From: Dactylosporangium vinaceum
GTDB lineage: Bacteria; Actinomycetota; Actinomycetes; Mycobacteriales; Micromonosporaceae
Length of the DNA stretch: 64,000 bases
Assembly (NCBI RefSeq): GCF_019904175.1
Contig: NZ_CP061913.1
Coordinates: 992,001-1,056,000, forward strand
Direction of reading: 5' to 3'
Part shown: piece after piece, positions 1 through 8,532 of the stretch
How positions within the stretch are numbered: the first letter of the stretch is position 1
Layout: each line of letters opens with the position of its first letter
Position numbers and translations under genes: made by a program
Notes under the pieces: model-generated
Database searches by the model: none
Told to the model about the DNA's origin: nothing
Seen by the model: only the letters and a program-made list of their open reading frames with translations

Positions 1-94
1 GCCTGATCCAGCCCGACCCCCGGGAACGCCGAGCACGAAGGTCGCGACCGCCATCATCGGCGGCCGCGGCCTTTCCCTATGAGGAGGCACGACG

Positions 95-682
95 GTGACC
101 GACGCCGCACCCTGGCTGGTCGTCGGACTGGGCAACCCCGGCCCCGAACATGCCCGGCACCGCCACAACGTCGGGTTCATGGTCGCCGACCTGCTGGCCG
201 GGCGGGCCGGGCTGCGCTTCGGCAAGCACCGCCGGGTCGTCGCCGACGTCGCCGAGGGCCGCCTGCGCGTCGGCGGCCCGCGCCTGGTGCTGGTGAAGCC
301 GCTGACCTACATGAACCTCGCGGGCGGCCCGGTGGCCGGCCTGGCCCAGTTCTACAAGGTCCCGCGGGAGCAGGTCATCGCCGTCCACGACGAGCTCGAC
401 ATCCCCTGGACCCAGCTGCGGCTCAAGCAGGGCGGCGGCGAGGGCGGCCACAACGGCCTGCGCTCGATGTCGAGCTCGCTGGGTGGCAAGGACTACCTGC
501 GGGTGCGCTTCGGCATCGGCCGCCCACCCGGCCGCCAGCAGCCGGCCGACTTCGTGCTGTCCGACTTCTCGGCCGTCGAGCGCAAGGAGCTTGACTTCTT
601 CGTCGACCGGGCCGCGGACGCGGTCGAGATGATAATCGACCAGGGCCTCGAGGCGGCCCAGAACCGCTATCACGCGGACTAA
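95..682 (+). CDS. pth: Peptidyl-tRNA hydrolase (Pth), 195 aa
   Basis: Cytoplasmic enzyme that cleaves the ester bond of peptidyl-tRNAs released by stalled ribosomes, recycling tRNA. The N-terminus carries the family motif [19 protein letters not shown], with the catalytic His in RHNVGF. The substrate-binding block KPLTYMN lies near residues 68-74 and the active-site Asp is in AVHDELDIP near residue 94. The [10 protein letters not shown] block near residues 111-120 is also typical. Length is normal for the family. The GTG start is chosen because a strong Shine-Dalgarno GAGGAGG lies at 81-87. The bases before it (1-80) probably hold the tail of the preceding gene. One frame ends at TGA 80-82, but that reading cannot be confirmed from so little sequence. 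Confidence 0.96.
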   Translation: MTDAAPWLVVGLGNPGPEHARHRHNVGFMVADLLAGRAGLRFGKHRRVVADVAEGRLRVGGPRLVLVKPLTYMNLAGGPVAGLAQFYKVPREQVIAVHDELDIPWTQLRLKQGGGEGGHNGLRSMSSSLGGKDYLRVRFGIGRPPGRQQPADFVLSDFSAVERKELDFFVDRAADAVEMIIDQGLEAAQNRYHAD

Positions 683-805
683 ACGACACGATCGTCTACC
701 CATTGCCGGTCGTCCCGATTACCCGTCGGCGTGACGAATGTCCGAGTTGCACGTTGTACCCGAGGTTGCACCGTTTGATGGAAACGGTCCTTCTAAGGAG
801 GCGAC

Positions 806-2461
806 GTGGCGATCGACAGCGGACACACCCGGGGCGGCCTGCGCCGTCCGGACCGCCGTCCGAGCCCCGTGCGCCGCAACGTCCAGCGCGCCCCCGTCTC
901 ACCCGCCCCGGCCCCGGGCGCCGTGCGCACCCAGCCGGTGGTCGACCCGGCCCTCGCGGCCCAGGTCGAGGACGCCGTCCGCGGCAGCACGCCGTTCACC
1001 CGCGCACCGGTCCGCATCGCCGCGCCGGACATGCGGTCGGGAGCCGGGCGCACGTCGCGGCACCGGGCCCGGTGGGCGTGGGAGGGGCGCTACCTGCGCA
1101 CCCTCTTCGCCGTCGACTTCGTCATCGGCCTGCTGGCCGGTCTGGTGGCGTTCGAGGCGCGGTTCTCCAACGACCTCACCCGGTACACCAGCCGCTATGT
1201 GCTGCTGTCGATCCTGCTGCCGGTGGCGTTCACGGCCAGCCTGGCGGCCAACCGGGCCTACGAGAAGCGCCATCTGTTCGTCGGCACCGACGAATACCAG
1301 CGGGTGCTCCGGGCCGGGCTGGCGCTCACGGCGGCCACCGTCTTCATCGCCTACGCCTCCGAGATCCGCATCGCGCGCGTCTGGTTCTTCGTGGCGCTGC
1401 CCCTCGTCACGTTCGGCTGCCTGCTCGCCCGGTTCCTGCTGCGCAAGCTGCTGCACCGGGCCCGCAAGCTGCGCGGCGCGTGCATGCGCCGGGTCGTTGT
1501 CGTCGGGCACGAGCTGGCCGTCGAGGCCATGGCCCGGCAGCTGCGGCGCGAGCGGTACCACGGCCTGAAGGTGGTGGGGGCCTGCCTGCCGGCTCCCGGC
1601 ACGGTCGCCGACGTGCCGGTGCTCGGTGCGTTCGACGAGATCGCGGCGGCGGTGCGCAAGGCCCGGGCCGACACCGTGCTCGTGCTGTCGTGCCCGGAGC
1701 TCGACGGCCACGCGCTGCGCCGGCTGGCCTGGCACCTGGAGCGCGACGACATCGACCTCATTGTGGCCAGCACCCTGATCGACGTCGCCGGCAGCCGCAC
1801 GACCATCCGGCCGGTCGACGGCCTGCCGATGCTGCACGTCGAGCACCCGACCCTGACCGGGGCCCGCCGGCTCGTCAAGGCGCTTGTCGACCGGGCCGGC
1901 GCGGTACTGCTCCTGATGCTCTTCAGCCCACTTTTGGCGCTTCTTGCGCTGGCGGTTCGCGCGGACTCGGCAGGGCCGGTACTGTTCCGACAGGTACGAG
2001 TGGGTAAAGACGGCCACGAGTTCGTGATCTACAAGTTCCGCACCATGCACATCGATGCCGAGGCCCGCCTGGCGGAGCTGCGGCACCTCAACGAAGTCGA
2101 CGGCGCGCTGTTCAAACTGCGCAACGACCCGCGGGTGACCCGCGTCGGGCGGCTTCTGCGCAAGTTTTCGCTCGACGAGCTGCCGCAGCTGCTCAATGTG
2201 ATCGGCGGCAGCATGTCGCTGGTCGGGCCGCGCCCGCCGCTGCCGGAGGAGGTCGCCGTGTATCCGGACGACGCCCGGCGCCGGCTGGCCGTGCGGCCCG
2301 GGATGACCGGCTTGTGGCAGGTGTCCGGCCGGTCGGACCTGTCGTGGGACGAAGCGGTCCGCCTCGACCTGCAGTACGTGGAAAACTGGTCGCTCTCCCT
2401 CGACCTGGTCATCCTGCTGCGGACGTTGAGCGCCGTGACTCGAGGGGCTGGAGCGTACTGA
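806..2461 (+). CDS. Polyprenyl glycosylphosphotransferase (WbaP/CpsE-type), 551 aa
   Basis: Membrane enzyme predicted to transfer a sugar-1-phosphate to undecaprenyl phosphate, starting a surface polysaccharide. Residues 1-90 are Arg/Pro-rich and cytoplasmic. Several hydrophobic helices follow between about 95 and 215, then a nucleotide-binding-like CoA_binding_3 domain (VVVVGHELAVEAMARQLRRE onward). A further helix near 355-380 leads into the bacterial sugar transferase domain. That domain carries KFRTMHIDAEARL, LRKFSLDELPQLLNV, MSLVGPRPPLPEE and RPGMTGLWQVSGRS, which are its diagnostic motifs. The GTG start follows AAGGAG at 795-800. Only 2 nt separate it from cysQ, so the two may be co-transcribed. 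The acceptor sugar cannot be read from sequence, and no other polysaccharide gene is adjacent except galE at 6.4 kb. Confidence 0.9.
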   Translation: MAIDSGHTRGGLRRPDRRPSPVRRNVQRAPVSPAPAPGAVRTQPVVDPALAAQVEDAVRGSTPFTRAPVRIAAPDMRSGAGRTSRHRARWAWEGRYLRTLFAVDFVIGLLAGLVAFEARFSNDLTRYTSRYVLLSILLPVAFTASLAANRAYEKRHLFVGTDEYQRVLRAGLALTAATVFIAYASEIRIARVWFFVALPLVTFGCLLARFLLRKLLHRARKLRGACMRRVVVVGHELAVEAMARQLRRERYHGLKVVGACLPAPGTVADVPVLGAFDEIAAAVRKARADTVLVLSCPELDGHALRRLAWHLERDDIDLIVASTLIDVAGSRTTIRPVDGLPMLHVEHPTLTGARRLVKALVDRAGAVLLLMLFSPLLALLALAVRADSAGPVLFRQVRVGKDGHEFVIYKFRTMHIDAEARLAELRHLNEVDGALFKLRNDPRVTRVGRLLRKFSLDELPQLLNVIGGSMSLVGPRPPLPEEVAVYPDDARRRLAVRPGMTGLWQVSGRSDLSWDEAVRLDLQYVENWSLSLDLVILLRTLSAVTRGAGAY

Positions 2462-2463
2462 CA

Positions 2464-3222
2464 ATGACCGACCTACCACCCGCCACCGACGGCGGCTTCG
2501 CCCGCTGGCTGGCCCAGCGCGCCGGTGACATGCTGCTGAAGCTGCGCGAGGAGATGGGCTACGCCGACCCGGACAAGCTGCGCAAGGCCGGCGACCGGCT
2601 GTCGCACGAGCTGCTCGTGGAGCAGCTGGAGCGCTGGCGCCCGGCCGACGCGATCCTGTCCGAGGAGGGCGCCGACAGCGCGGCCCGGCTCTCGGCCGAG
2701 CGCGTCTGGATCGTCGACCCGCTCGACGGCACCCGCGAGTTCGGCGAGGAGGGGCGGGCCGACTGGGCCGTCCACGTCGCGCTCTATGCCGGCCGGCTGA
2801 CCGCCGGCGCCGTGGCCCTGCCCGCCCAGCACTGCGTGCTCGGCACCGACGCGCCGCCGCCGTTCCCGCCGATGCCCGGTGTGCAGGGCGAGCCGATCCG
2901 GATGGCGGCCAGCCGCACCCGGCCGCCGGCGCTGCTCAGCGCGCTCGCCGAGAAACTTCCAATCGAGCTGGTGCCCATGGGGTCGGCGGGGGCGAAGATC
3001 GCTGCGGTGATCGACGGGGCCGTCGACGCCTACGTGCACGCGGGCGGCCAGTACGAGTGGGACTCGGCCGCGCCGGTCGCTGTGGCTCTCGCCACGGGTT
3101 TGCACGCTTCCCGTATCGACGGGACTACGTTGGAATACAACCAGCCCGACCCTCGCCTGCCTGACCTGGTGGTGTGTCGGAAGGCACTGGCGCCGTCACT
3201 GCTGGCCGCCATCAACAGCTGA
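2464..3222 (+). CDS. cysQ: 3'(2'),5'-bisphosphate nucleotidase CysQ-like, 252 aa
   Basis: Inositol-monophosphatase-fold phosphatase expected to hydrolyse 3'-phosphoadenosine 5'-phosphate (PAP), the by-product of sulfate assimilation. The metal-binding motif DPLDGTREFGEEG is near residues 81-93, preceded by SEEGAD near 60. The second metal/substrate motif YEWDSAAPVAVA lies near 199-210. The ATG is 2 nt after the upstream stop. A reading frame continues upstream but runs inside the previous gene. Its position just before cysD and cysN supports a CysQ role rather than inositol monophosphatase; substrate specificity itself is inferred from context. Confidence 0.88.
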   Translation: MTDLPPATDGGFARWLAQRAGDMLLKLREEMGYADPDKLRKAGDRLSHELLVEQLERWRPADAILSEEGADSAARLSAERVWIVDPLDGTREFGEEGRADWAVHVALYAGRLTAGAVALPAQHCVLGTDAPPPFPPMPGVQGEPIRMAASRTRPPALLSALAEKLPIELVPMGSAGAKIAAVIDGAVDAYVHAGGQYEWDSAAPVAVALATGLHASRIDGTTLEYNQPDPRLPDLVVCRKALAPSLLAAINS

Positions 3223-3238
3223 AAGGTTCAGTGCGTTC

Positions 3239-3331
3239 ATGAGCGGTACGAAGCGGAGCGGAGTGGCCGCTCATCAGTCAGCGCAGGTTTGGCTCAGGCC
3301 GGCGCCGGAGCTTGCGGAGGTGTCGGCATGA
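3239..3331 (+). CDS. Small ORF, 30 aa, encoded within a repeated element (copy 1)
   Basis: A 30-codon ORF starts MSGTKRSGVAAHQ and ends LAEVSA. Its TGA overlaps the ATG of cysD (ATGA at 3328-3331), so translation of cysD could be coupled to it. A second copy (22921-23013) sits in the same arrangement before deoA. The two peptides share 22 of 30 residues and the DNA 77 of 93 bases. Divergence is concentrated in codons 14-18, while the ends are nearly identical. No clear Shine-Dalgarno precedes this ATG. I recognise no protein family. It may be a real coupling peptide, or an incidental frame in a conserved nucleic-acid element. Confidence 0.4.
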   Translation: MSGTKRSGVAAHQSAQVWLRPAPELAEVSA

Positions 3332-3332
3332 G
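3239..3332 (+). repeat. Dispersed 93-bp intergenic repeat, copy 1 (before cysD)
   Basis: This matches 22921-23014 at 77 of 93 positions without gaps. It begins with perfect 8-bp inverted arms, ATGAGCGG (3239-3246) and CCGCTCAT (3267-3274). It ends with a block holding the Shine-Dalgarno-like GGAGG and the ATG of the downstream gene. The repeat therefore supplies the ribosome-binding region of cysD. Confidence 0.85.
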
Positions 3333-4236
3333 CCGGCCGCCCTACCGGGTCTCTCATCTGGATGCTCTCGAGGCCGAGAGTCTGTTCATCATGCGCGAGG
3401 TGGTCGCCGAGTTCGAGCGGCCGGTGCTGCTCTTCTCGGGCGGCAAGGACTCGATCGTGATGCTCCGGCTGGCCGAGAAGGCGTTCGCGCCCGCCCGCAT
3501 CCCGTTCCCCGTGATGCACGTGGACACGGGGCACAACTTCCCCGAGGTGCTGCAGTACCGGGACCGGCGGGTGGCCGAGCTCAACGTGCAGCTGATCGTG
3601 GCCTCGGTGCAGGAGGCGATCGACGCGGGCTCGGTGCGCGAGGCGGCCGACGGGACGCGCAACCGGATCCAGACACCGGTGCTGCTCGATGCGGTGGAGA
3701 AGTACCGCTTCGACTCGCTCTTCGGCGGTGCGCGCCGCGACGAGGAGAAGGCCCGGGCCAAGGAGCGGGTGTTCTCGTTCCGCGACGACTTCGGCCAGTG
3801 GGACCCGCGCAACCAGCGCCCGGAGCTGTGGGCGCTGTACAACGCCCGGATCGCGCCGGGTGAGTCGATCCGGGTGTTCCCGCTGTCCAACTGGACCGAA
3901 CTGGACGTCTGGCACTACATCGCCCGCGAGGGCATCGACCTGCCGGGCATCTACTACGCGCACGACCGCGAGGTCGTCGACCGCAACGGGATGCTCTACG
4001 CGATCAACGAGTTCCTGCCGCTGCGCGCGGGGGAGACGCCGTTCGTCGAGCGGGTCCGCTACCGCACGGTCGGTGACGCGTCCTGCACGGCCGCGGTCCG
4101 CAGCGACGCGGACACGATCGAGAAGGTCATCGACGAGGTCGCCGCGACCCGGATCACCGAGCGCGGCGCGACCCGCGGCGACGACCGGGTGAGCGAGGCG
4201 GCGATGGAAGACCGCAAGCGTGAGGGGTACTTCTAA
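3328..4236 (+). CDS. cysD: Sulfate adenylyltransferase subunit 2 (CysD), 302 aa
   Basis: Small catalytic subunit of ATP sulfurylase. It forms adenosine 5'-phosphosulfate from sulfate and ATP, driven by the CysN GTPase. The ATP-pyrophosphatase P-loop LLFSGGKDSIVML is near residues 35-47. The PAPS-reductase-like motifs HVDTGHNFPE, FGGARRDEEKARAKER and FPLSNWTELDVWHYI follow in order. The C-terminus DRKREGYF is typical of CysD. The start at 3328 gives the normal family N-terminus (SHLDALEAESLFIMREV). A longer frame back to 3289 would translate the upstream repeat and is rejected. It forms a unit with cysN, 2 nt downstream. Confidence 0.96.
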   Translation: MSRPPYRVSHLDALEAESLFIMREVVAEFERPVLLFSGGKDSIVMLRLAEKAFAPARIPFPVMHVDTGHNFPEVLQYRDRRVAELNVQLIVASVQEAIDAGSVREAADGTRNRIQTPVLLDAVEKYRFDSLFGGARRDEEKARAKERVFSFRDDFGQWDPRNQRPELWALYNARIAPGESIRVFPLSNWTELDVWHYIAREGIDLPGIYYAHDREVVDRNGMLYAINEFLPLRAGETPFVERVRYRTVGDASCTAAVRSDADTIEKVIDEVAATRITERGATRGDDRVSEAAMEDRKREGYF

Positions 4237-4238
4237 CC

Positions 4239-5528
4239 ATGACCTCGGTTCTGGAGACGCCGCAGCAGCGGCAGATGGACCTCCTGCGCTTCGCCACCGC
4301 CGGCTCGGTCGACGACGGCAAGTCGACCCTGATCGGGCGGCTGCTGTACGACTCGAAGGCGATCTTCGAGGACCAGCTGGAGGCGGTCGAGGCGACCTCG
4401 CGCTCCCGCGGTGACGAGTACACCAACCTGGCGCTGCTCACCGACGGCCTGCGGGCCGAGCGGGAGCAGGGCATCACGATCGACGTGGCCTACCGGTACT
4501 TCGCGACGCCGCGGCGCAAGTTCATCATCGCGGACACGCCCGGGCACATCCAGTACACCCGCAACATGGTCACCGGCGCCTCCACCGCCGACCTGGCGCT
4601 GATCCTGGTCGACGCGCGCAAGGGCCTGGTCGAGCAGTCGCGCCGGCACGCGTTCCTGTGCTCGCTGCTGCGGGTGCCGCACCTCGTGCTGTGCGTGAAC
4701 AAGATGGACCTGGTCGACTACTCCCAGGAGGTCTTCGACCGCATCGCCGACGAGTTCACCTCGTTCGCGGCGAAGCTCGAGGCCCCCGACCTGACGGTCA
4801 TCCCGATCTCGGCCCTGCACGGCGACAACCTCGTGTCGCGCAGCGAGCACATGCCCTGGTACGAGGGGCCCTCCCTGCTGCACCACCTGGAGCACGTGCA
4901 CATCGCCTCCGACCGCAACCTCGTCGACGTGCGGTTCCCGGTGCAGTACGTGATCCGGCCGCAGTCCACGACGGTGTCGGACTACCGCGGGTACGCGGGC
5001 CAGGTCGCCTCCGGGGTCATGAAGCCCGGCGACGAGGTCATGGTGCTGCCCTCCGGGTTCACCACGCGCATCACGCACATCGAGACGGCCGACGGCGAGC
5101 TCGCCGAGGCGTACCCGCCCATGTCCGTCACGATCCGGCTGGCCGACGAGATCGACATCGCCCGCGGCGACCTGATCTGCCGGCCGAACAACGCCCCGGC
5201 CGTGGCCCAGGACATCGAGGCGATGGTCTGCTGGATGGACGAGACCCGACCGCTGACGGTCGGCGCGAAGTACGCCATCAAGCACACGACCCGGGCCGCG
5301 CGGGCCGTCGTGCGGGGGCTGCAGTATCGCCTGGACGTCAACACGCTCCACCGCGACGAGGCCGCCACCCAGCTCGGGCTGAACGAGATCGGGCGGGTGA
5401 AGCTGCGCACCACGGTGCCGCTGCTGGCCGACGAGTACCGCCGCAACCGCACCACCGGCGGCTTCATCATCATCGACGAGCAGACCAACCGCACGGTCGG
5501 CGCCGGCATGATCATCGAGGCCGGCTGA
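4239..5528 (+). CDS. cysN: Sulfate adenylyltransferase subunit 1, GTPase CysN, 429 aa
   Basis: EF-Tu-like GTPase that couples GTP hydrolysis to APS formation by CysD. Motifs are G1 AGSVDDGKST near residues 26-35, the DVAYRYF switch region, G3 DTPGH near 95, and G4 NKMD near 150. They are followed by beta-barrel domains 2 and 3. The protein ends after the barrel domains at 429 residues, so it lacks the APS kinase (CysC) domain seen in CysNC fusions. No cysC occurs in this window. Its stop lies 17 bp inside the convergent CBS-domain gene. Confidence 0.96.
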   Translation: MTSVLETPQQRQMDLLRFATAGSVDDGKSTLIGRLLYDSKAIFEDQLEAVEATSRSRGDEYTNLALLTDGLRAEREQGITIDVAYRYFATPRRKFIIADTPGHIQYTRNMVTGASTADLALILVDARKGLVEQSRRHAFLCSLLRVPHLVLCVNKMDLVDYSQEVFDRIADEFTSFAAKLEAPDLTVIPISALHGDNLVSRSEHMPWYEGPSLLHHLEHVHIASDRNLVDVRFPVQYVIRPQSTTVSDYRGYAGQVASGVMKPGDEVMVLPSGFTTRITHIETADGELAEAYPPMSVTIRLADEIDIARGDLICRPNNAPAVAQDIEAMVCWMDETRPLTVGAKYAIKHTTRAARAVVRGLQYRLDVNTLHRDEAATQLGLNEIGRVKLRTTVPLLADEYRRNRTTGGFIIIDEQTNRTVGAGMIIEAG

Positions 5529-6285
5529 CGGTGATCAGGGCCACGCGGCGGCCCTCCACGGTGTTGACCTGGAGGCGCCAGCCGTCGTGGCGGACGTGGT
5601 CGCCGACGGCCGGTACCTTGCCCAGCCGGGCCATGACGAAGCCGGCCACGGTCTCGTAAGGCCCGGCGGGCAGCGTCAACCCGGTCCGCTCGGCGAGGTC
5701 GGCCAGGTTGAGCCGCCCGTCGACCTCGTCCACCCGGGACGGGGACGGCGGCGCGTCGTACTCGTCGTGGATCTCCCCGACCAGCTCCTCGATCAGGTCC
5801 TCGAGGGTGACGATCCCGGCCGTCCCGCCGTACTCGTCCACGACCACCGCCAGGTGCCGGCCCTCCCGCCGCATCTCCGACAGCGCCGCGAGCACCCGCT
5901 TGCTGGCCGGCAGCCGCTTCACCTCCCGGGTCAGGCCGCGCAGCGGGGCCTGCGGGTCGTCGGCGGTGAGCGTCAGGTCGCGCAGGTGCACGAAGCCGAG
6001 CACATCGTCCGGGTCGCCGTCGATCACCGGGTAGCGGGAGTGCCGGGCCCCGCGCACCGCCCGGATCGCGTCGTGCACCGTGAGCGCGGCGTCGAGGAAC
6101 ACCACGTCGGTGCGCGGCACCATGACCTCACGCACGTGCCCCGTGCCCGAATTCACCGTAATGAGGGTCCGCAGCTCGGCCTCGGATATCAGGGCTGAGT
6201 GCGGGGTAGCGTGCAGGCGCTGGGCCCAGCGGATCAGCAGGGCGGCCGCGGCCTGCCGCAGGGTTCCGGGGCCGGGCTCCGGCAT
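5512..6285 (-). CDS. CBS-pair / CorC_HlyC domain protein (CorC-like), 257 aa
   Basis: The protein has an N-terminal helix, two CBS domains (MVPRTDVVFLDAALTVHDAI near residues 52-71, then VVVDEYGGTAGIVTLEDLIEEL near 140-160), and a C-terminal CorC_HlyC domain. Many actinobacterial homologues carry an N-terminal DUF21 membrane domain. Here the ATG at 6285 starts after where that would be, so the product resembles soluble E. coli CorC, linked to magnesium/cobalt efflux. A longer open frame runs on to 7167, but it is antisense to galE and reads as a shadow. The 3' end overlaps cysN by 17 bp, tail to tail. Binding of adenosine nucleotides by the CBS pair is known for the family and not shown here. 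Confidence 0.85.
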   Translation of the reverse strand: MPEPGPGTLRQAAAALLIRWAQRLHATPHSALISEAELRTLITVNSGTGHVREVMVPRTDVVFLDAALTVHDAIRAVRGARHSRYPVIDGDPDDVLGFVHLRDLTLTADDPQAPLRGLTREVKRLPASKRVLAALSEMRREGRHLAVVVDEYGGTAGIVTLEDLIEELVGEIHDEYDAPPSPSRVDEVDGRLNLADLAERTGLTLPAGPYETVAGFVMARLGKVPAVGDHVRHDGWRLQVNTVEGRRVALITVSRPR

Positions 6286-6354
6286 GGGGCAAGTGTATTC
6301 TCCCGCGCCAACGTGTATTTTTGTTGGAACGCGTCGACTTTTGGGAGGTTTCTC

Positions 6355-7320
6355 GTGAAGCTGCTCGTCACCGGGGGTGCCGGGTACATCGGCAGCTGCG
6401 TCACCGCGCTGCTGCTCGACGCCGGGCACGAGGTGGTGGTGCTCGACGACCTCTCGACCGGACATGCCGAGGCGGTGCCGGCCGGGGCCACCTTCGTGCC
6501 CGGCCGGGTCCACGACGCGATAGGTGACGTGCTCGACCCTTCCTTCGAGGGGGTACTGCACTTCGCCGCCTTCATCGCCGCTGGTGAATCGGTGCAGAAG
6601 CCGGAGAAGTACTGGCACAACAACGCCGTCGGCACCCTGCACCTGCTCGACGCCATGCGCGCGGCGGGCGTGAAGCGCCTGGTGTTCTCCTCCACGGCCA
6701 ACGTCTACGGCGACCCCGACTCGGTCCCGATCCCGGAGACGGCCGCCGTGCGCCCCCCGAACCCGTACGCGACCTCGAAGCTCGCCGCCGACCACGCCCT
6801 CACCGGCTTCGCCGTGGCCCACGGCCTGTCCGCGGTCAGCCTGCGCTACTTCAACGTCGCCGGTGCTCTCCACCGCCCCGACGGCACCATGATCGGCGAG
6901 CGGCACGACCCGGAGACCCACCTGATCCCGATCGCGCTGCAGGTCGCGGCGGGCAAGCGGGAGAAGCTGCAGATCTTCGGCGACGACTACGACACGTTCG
7001 ACGGCACCAACATCCGCGACTACATCCACGTCGCCGACCTGGGCGCCGCCCACCTCCTCGCCCTCGGCACCATGGACGGTGCGGGCCACCGCATCTACAA
7101 CCTCGGCAACGGGACAGGCTTCTCCAACCGCCAGGTCGTCGAGGTCGTCCGCTCGGTCACCGGCCACCCGGTCCCGCTCGAGATGGCCCCCCGCCGCCCC
7201 GGTGACCCGGCGCAGCTGGTCGCGTCGTCGGACAAGGCGAAGCGGGAACTGGCCTGGACGCCGCAGTACGCCGACCTCGCCGTGATGGTCGGCGACGCCT
7301 GGGCCTTCATGAACCGCTGA
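6355..7320 (+). CDS. galE: UDP-glucose 4-epimerase GalE, 321 aa
   Basis: Short-chain dehydrogenase-fold enzyme that interconverts UDP-glucose and UDP-galactose with tightly bound NAD. The NAD motif TGGAGYIGS is at residues 6-14. Catalytic Ser/Thr lie in FSSTANVYGD near 115-124, and the YxxxK pair is in NPYATSKLAAD near 140. The substrate motif LRYFNVAGA and a C-terminal RPGDPAQLVAS block are typical. The GTG start follows GGGAGGT at 6342-6348; a frame extending further upstream to 6199 lacks family similarity. It is divergent from the CorC-like gene. It could feed galactose to the polysaccharide whose first step may be the enzyme at 806-2461. Confidence 0.93.
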   Translation: MKLLVTGGAGYIGSCVTALLLDAGHEVVVLDDLSTGHAEAVPAGATFVPGRVHDAIGDVLDPSFEGVLHFAAFIAAGESVQKPEKYWHNNAVGTLHLLDAMRAAGVKRLVFSSTANVYGDPDSVPIPETAAVRPPNPYATSKLAADHALTGFAVAHGLSAVSLRYFNVAGALHRPDGTMIGERHDPETHLIPIALQVAAGKREKLQIFGDDYDTFDGTNIRDYIHVADLGAAHLLALGTMDGAGHRIYNLGNGTGFSNRQVVEVVRSVTGHPVPLEMAPRRPGDPAQLVASSDKAKRELAWTPQYADLAVMVGDAWAFMNR

Positions 7321-7326
7321 CGCGCG

Positions 7327-8532
7327 TCACTGGGCGTCGAGCTTCTGCCAGGTCGATCCGTCGGCCGAGAAGCCCGTGTAGATCGTCGACATCTTGTACG
7401 CCACGTAGCCGGCCTGCGTCCGAGCCAGGCGCATCGTCGGGTGCAGGCCCTCCAGCCGGACCCACGAGACGCCCTCGTCCTCGGAGACCAGCCAGTGGCC
7501 GTAGCCGTCGACCATCAGCAGCCGGCCGTCGAGCAGCGGGACCAGGTCGCCGCCGATGGTGGCCTGGCCGGCGGTCGGGTGCGGCGGGGTGAAGCTCAGG
7601 CCGCCGTCGGTCGAGGTGGCCACGGCCAGCAGGCGCTCCGGCGTGGTGGTGGCCTCGTTCGGCCCGACGATCGAGATGAAGACCTGGCGGCCCAGCATGG
7701 CGGCGCGGGCCGTGGCGGTCGGGGCGTAGCCCGGGAACTCGGTGACGGTCCAGGTCGCGCCGCCGTCGCGGGTCACGGCCACCGCCGGGCCCGCCGGGGT
7801 CCTGCCGCCGACCCAGAAGGAGCCGTCGCCCGCGCGGACGGAGGAGCGCCAGCAGACGGTCAAGGGCGGCTGCTGCGGTACCGGAGCCAGGACCCCGGCG
7901 GCCACGGCGGCCGTCTCGGCGCCGCAGTCGGCGTCGGAGAGGGAGACCAGGCGGGCGTTGCCGGTCAGCGGGGCGGCGGGGGCCAGGGCGGTGCCGCCGG
8001 ACGCCCAGATCCGGCCGTCGGCGCTGAAGGCGCGGGTGTGGTGGTCGGCGCTGACGACCGTCACGCCGTCGGCGGCGACGAGCATGGTGGGCGGGGTCTT
8101 GTCCTTGGGCGCGACCGGCGACTCGACGGTGTGCCACGTGCGGCCGCCGTCGTCGGTGGTACTGATCCAGGCCCGGCAGCACTCGGTGGTGAGCAGGTAG
8201 CCGTGCTCGGCGTCCACGAACTCGGCGTCGCGGACCGTGCCCGGCAGGTCGGTCGGCAGGTGCGGGAGGCCGTTGATCGTGATGCCGCCGGCGCTCCAGG
8301 TCGCGGCCGGGTCGGAGGCGGCCACGGCCGGCGGCGGACGGTCGGCCGGCCCGACGAGGCGCAGCGCCACGCCCGCCGTGGCCAGGACGGCAAGCGTGGC
8401 GACCCCGGCCTGCGCGATGAGCCGGCGGCGGCGCAGCGTGGCGGCCCGGGCGGCGATGACCTCCAGCGGCGGCTGCTCGATCTCGAGTCCGCGGCCCTCC
8501 GAGCGCAGCCGCGACTCCAGCTGGTCAGGCAC
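7327..8532 (-). CDS. Membrane-anchored BNR/beta-propeller-like protein, sigma-factor partner, 401 aa
   Basis: A short cytoplasmic N-terminus (about 38 residues, with an Arg-rich RRRR stop) precedes one transmembrane segment near residues 39-60. An extracellular part follows with repeats of the type STTDDGGRTWHTV, VTRDGGATWTV, TSTDGGLSFTP and VSEDEGVSWVRL. These resemble the Asp-box (BNR) repeats of sialidase-like propellers. The start overlaps the end of the upstream sigma-factor gene by 8 nt, which indicates translational coupling. By position it is a candidate membrane regulator of that sigma factor, but I see no zinc-binding anti-sigma motif. A ligand is unknown. Confidence 0.8.
   Translation of the reverse strand: MPDQLESRLRSEGRGLEIEQPPLEVIAARAATLRRRRLIAQAGVATLAVLATAGVALRLVGPADRPPPAVAASDPAATWSAGGITINGLPHLPTDLPGTVRDAEFVDAEHGYLLTTECCRAWISTTDDGGRTWHTVESPVAPKDKTPPTMLVAADGVTVVSADHHTRAFSADGRIWASGGTALAPAAPLTGNARLVSLSDADCGAETAAVAAGVLAPVPQQPPLTVCWRSSVRAGDGSFWVGGRTPAGPAVAVTRDGGATWTVTEFPGYAPTATARAAMLGRQVFISIVGPNEATTTPERLLAVATSTDGGLSFTPPHPTAGQATIGGDLVPLLDGRLLMVDGYGHWLVSEDEGVSWVRLEGLHPTMRLARTQAGYVAYKMSTIYTGFSADGSTWQKLDAQ

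Noticed and set aside
1..82. 3' end of a ribosomal protein L25-type gene before pth
   Set aside because: This neighbour is common in actinobacteria, but the visible bases allow two different stop codons (4-6 or 80-82) and no recognisable L25 sequence.
741..775. Direct repeats GTTGCAC upstream of the glycosylphosphotransferase as an operator
   Set aside because: Only two short copies with imperfect flanks; too weak to call.
899..2479. 526-codon minus-strand frame opposite the glycosylphosphotransferase
   Set aside because: The plus-strand gene has clear domains, whereas this frame is Arg/Gln/Gly-rich with no motif; it is an antisense shadow.
5512..7167. CorC-like protein extended to 551 aa
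   Set aside because: The extra N-terminal 294 residues are antisense to galE, His/Gly/Val-rich and not like the DUF21 membrane domain; ATG 6285 fits the family.
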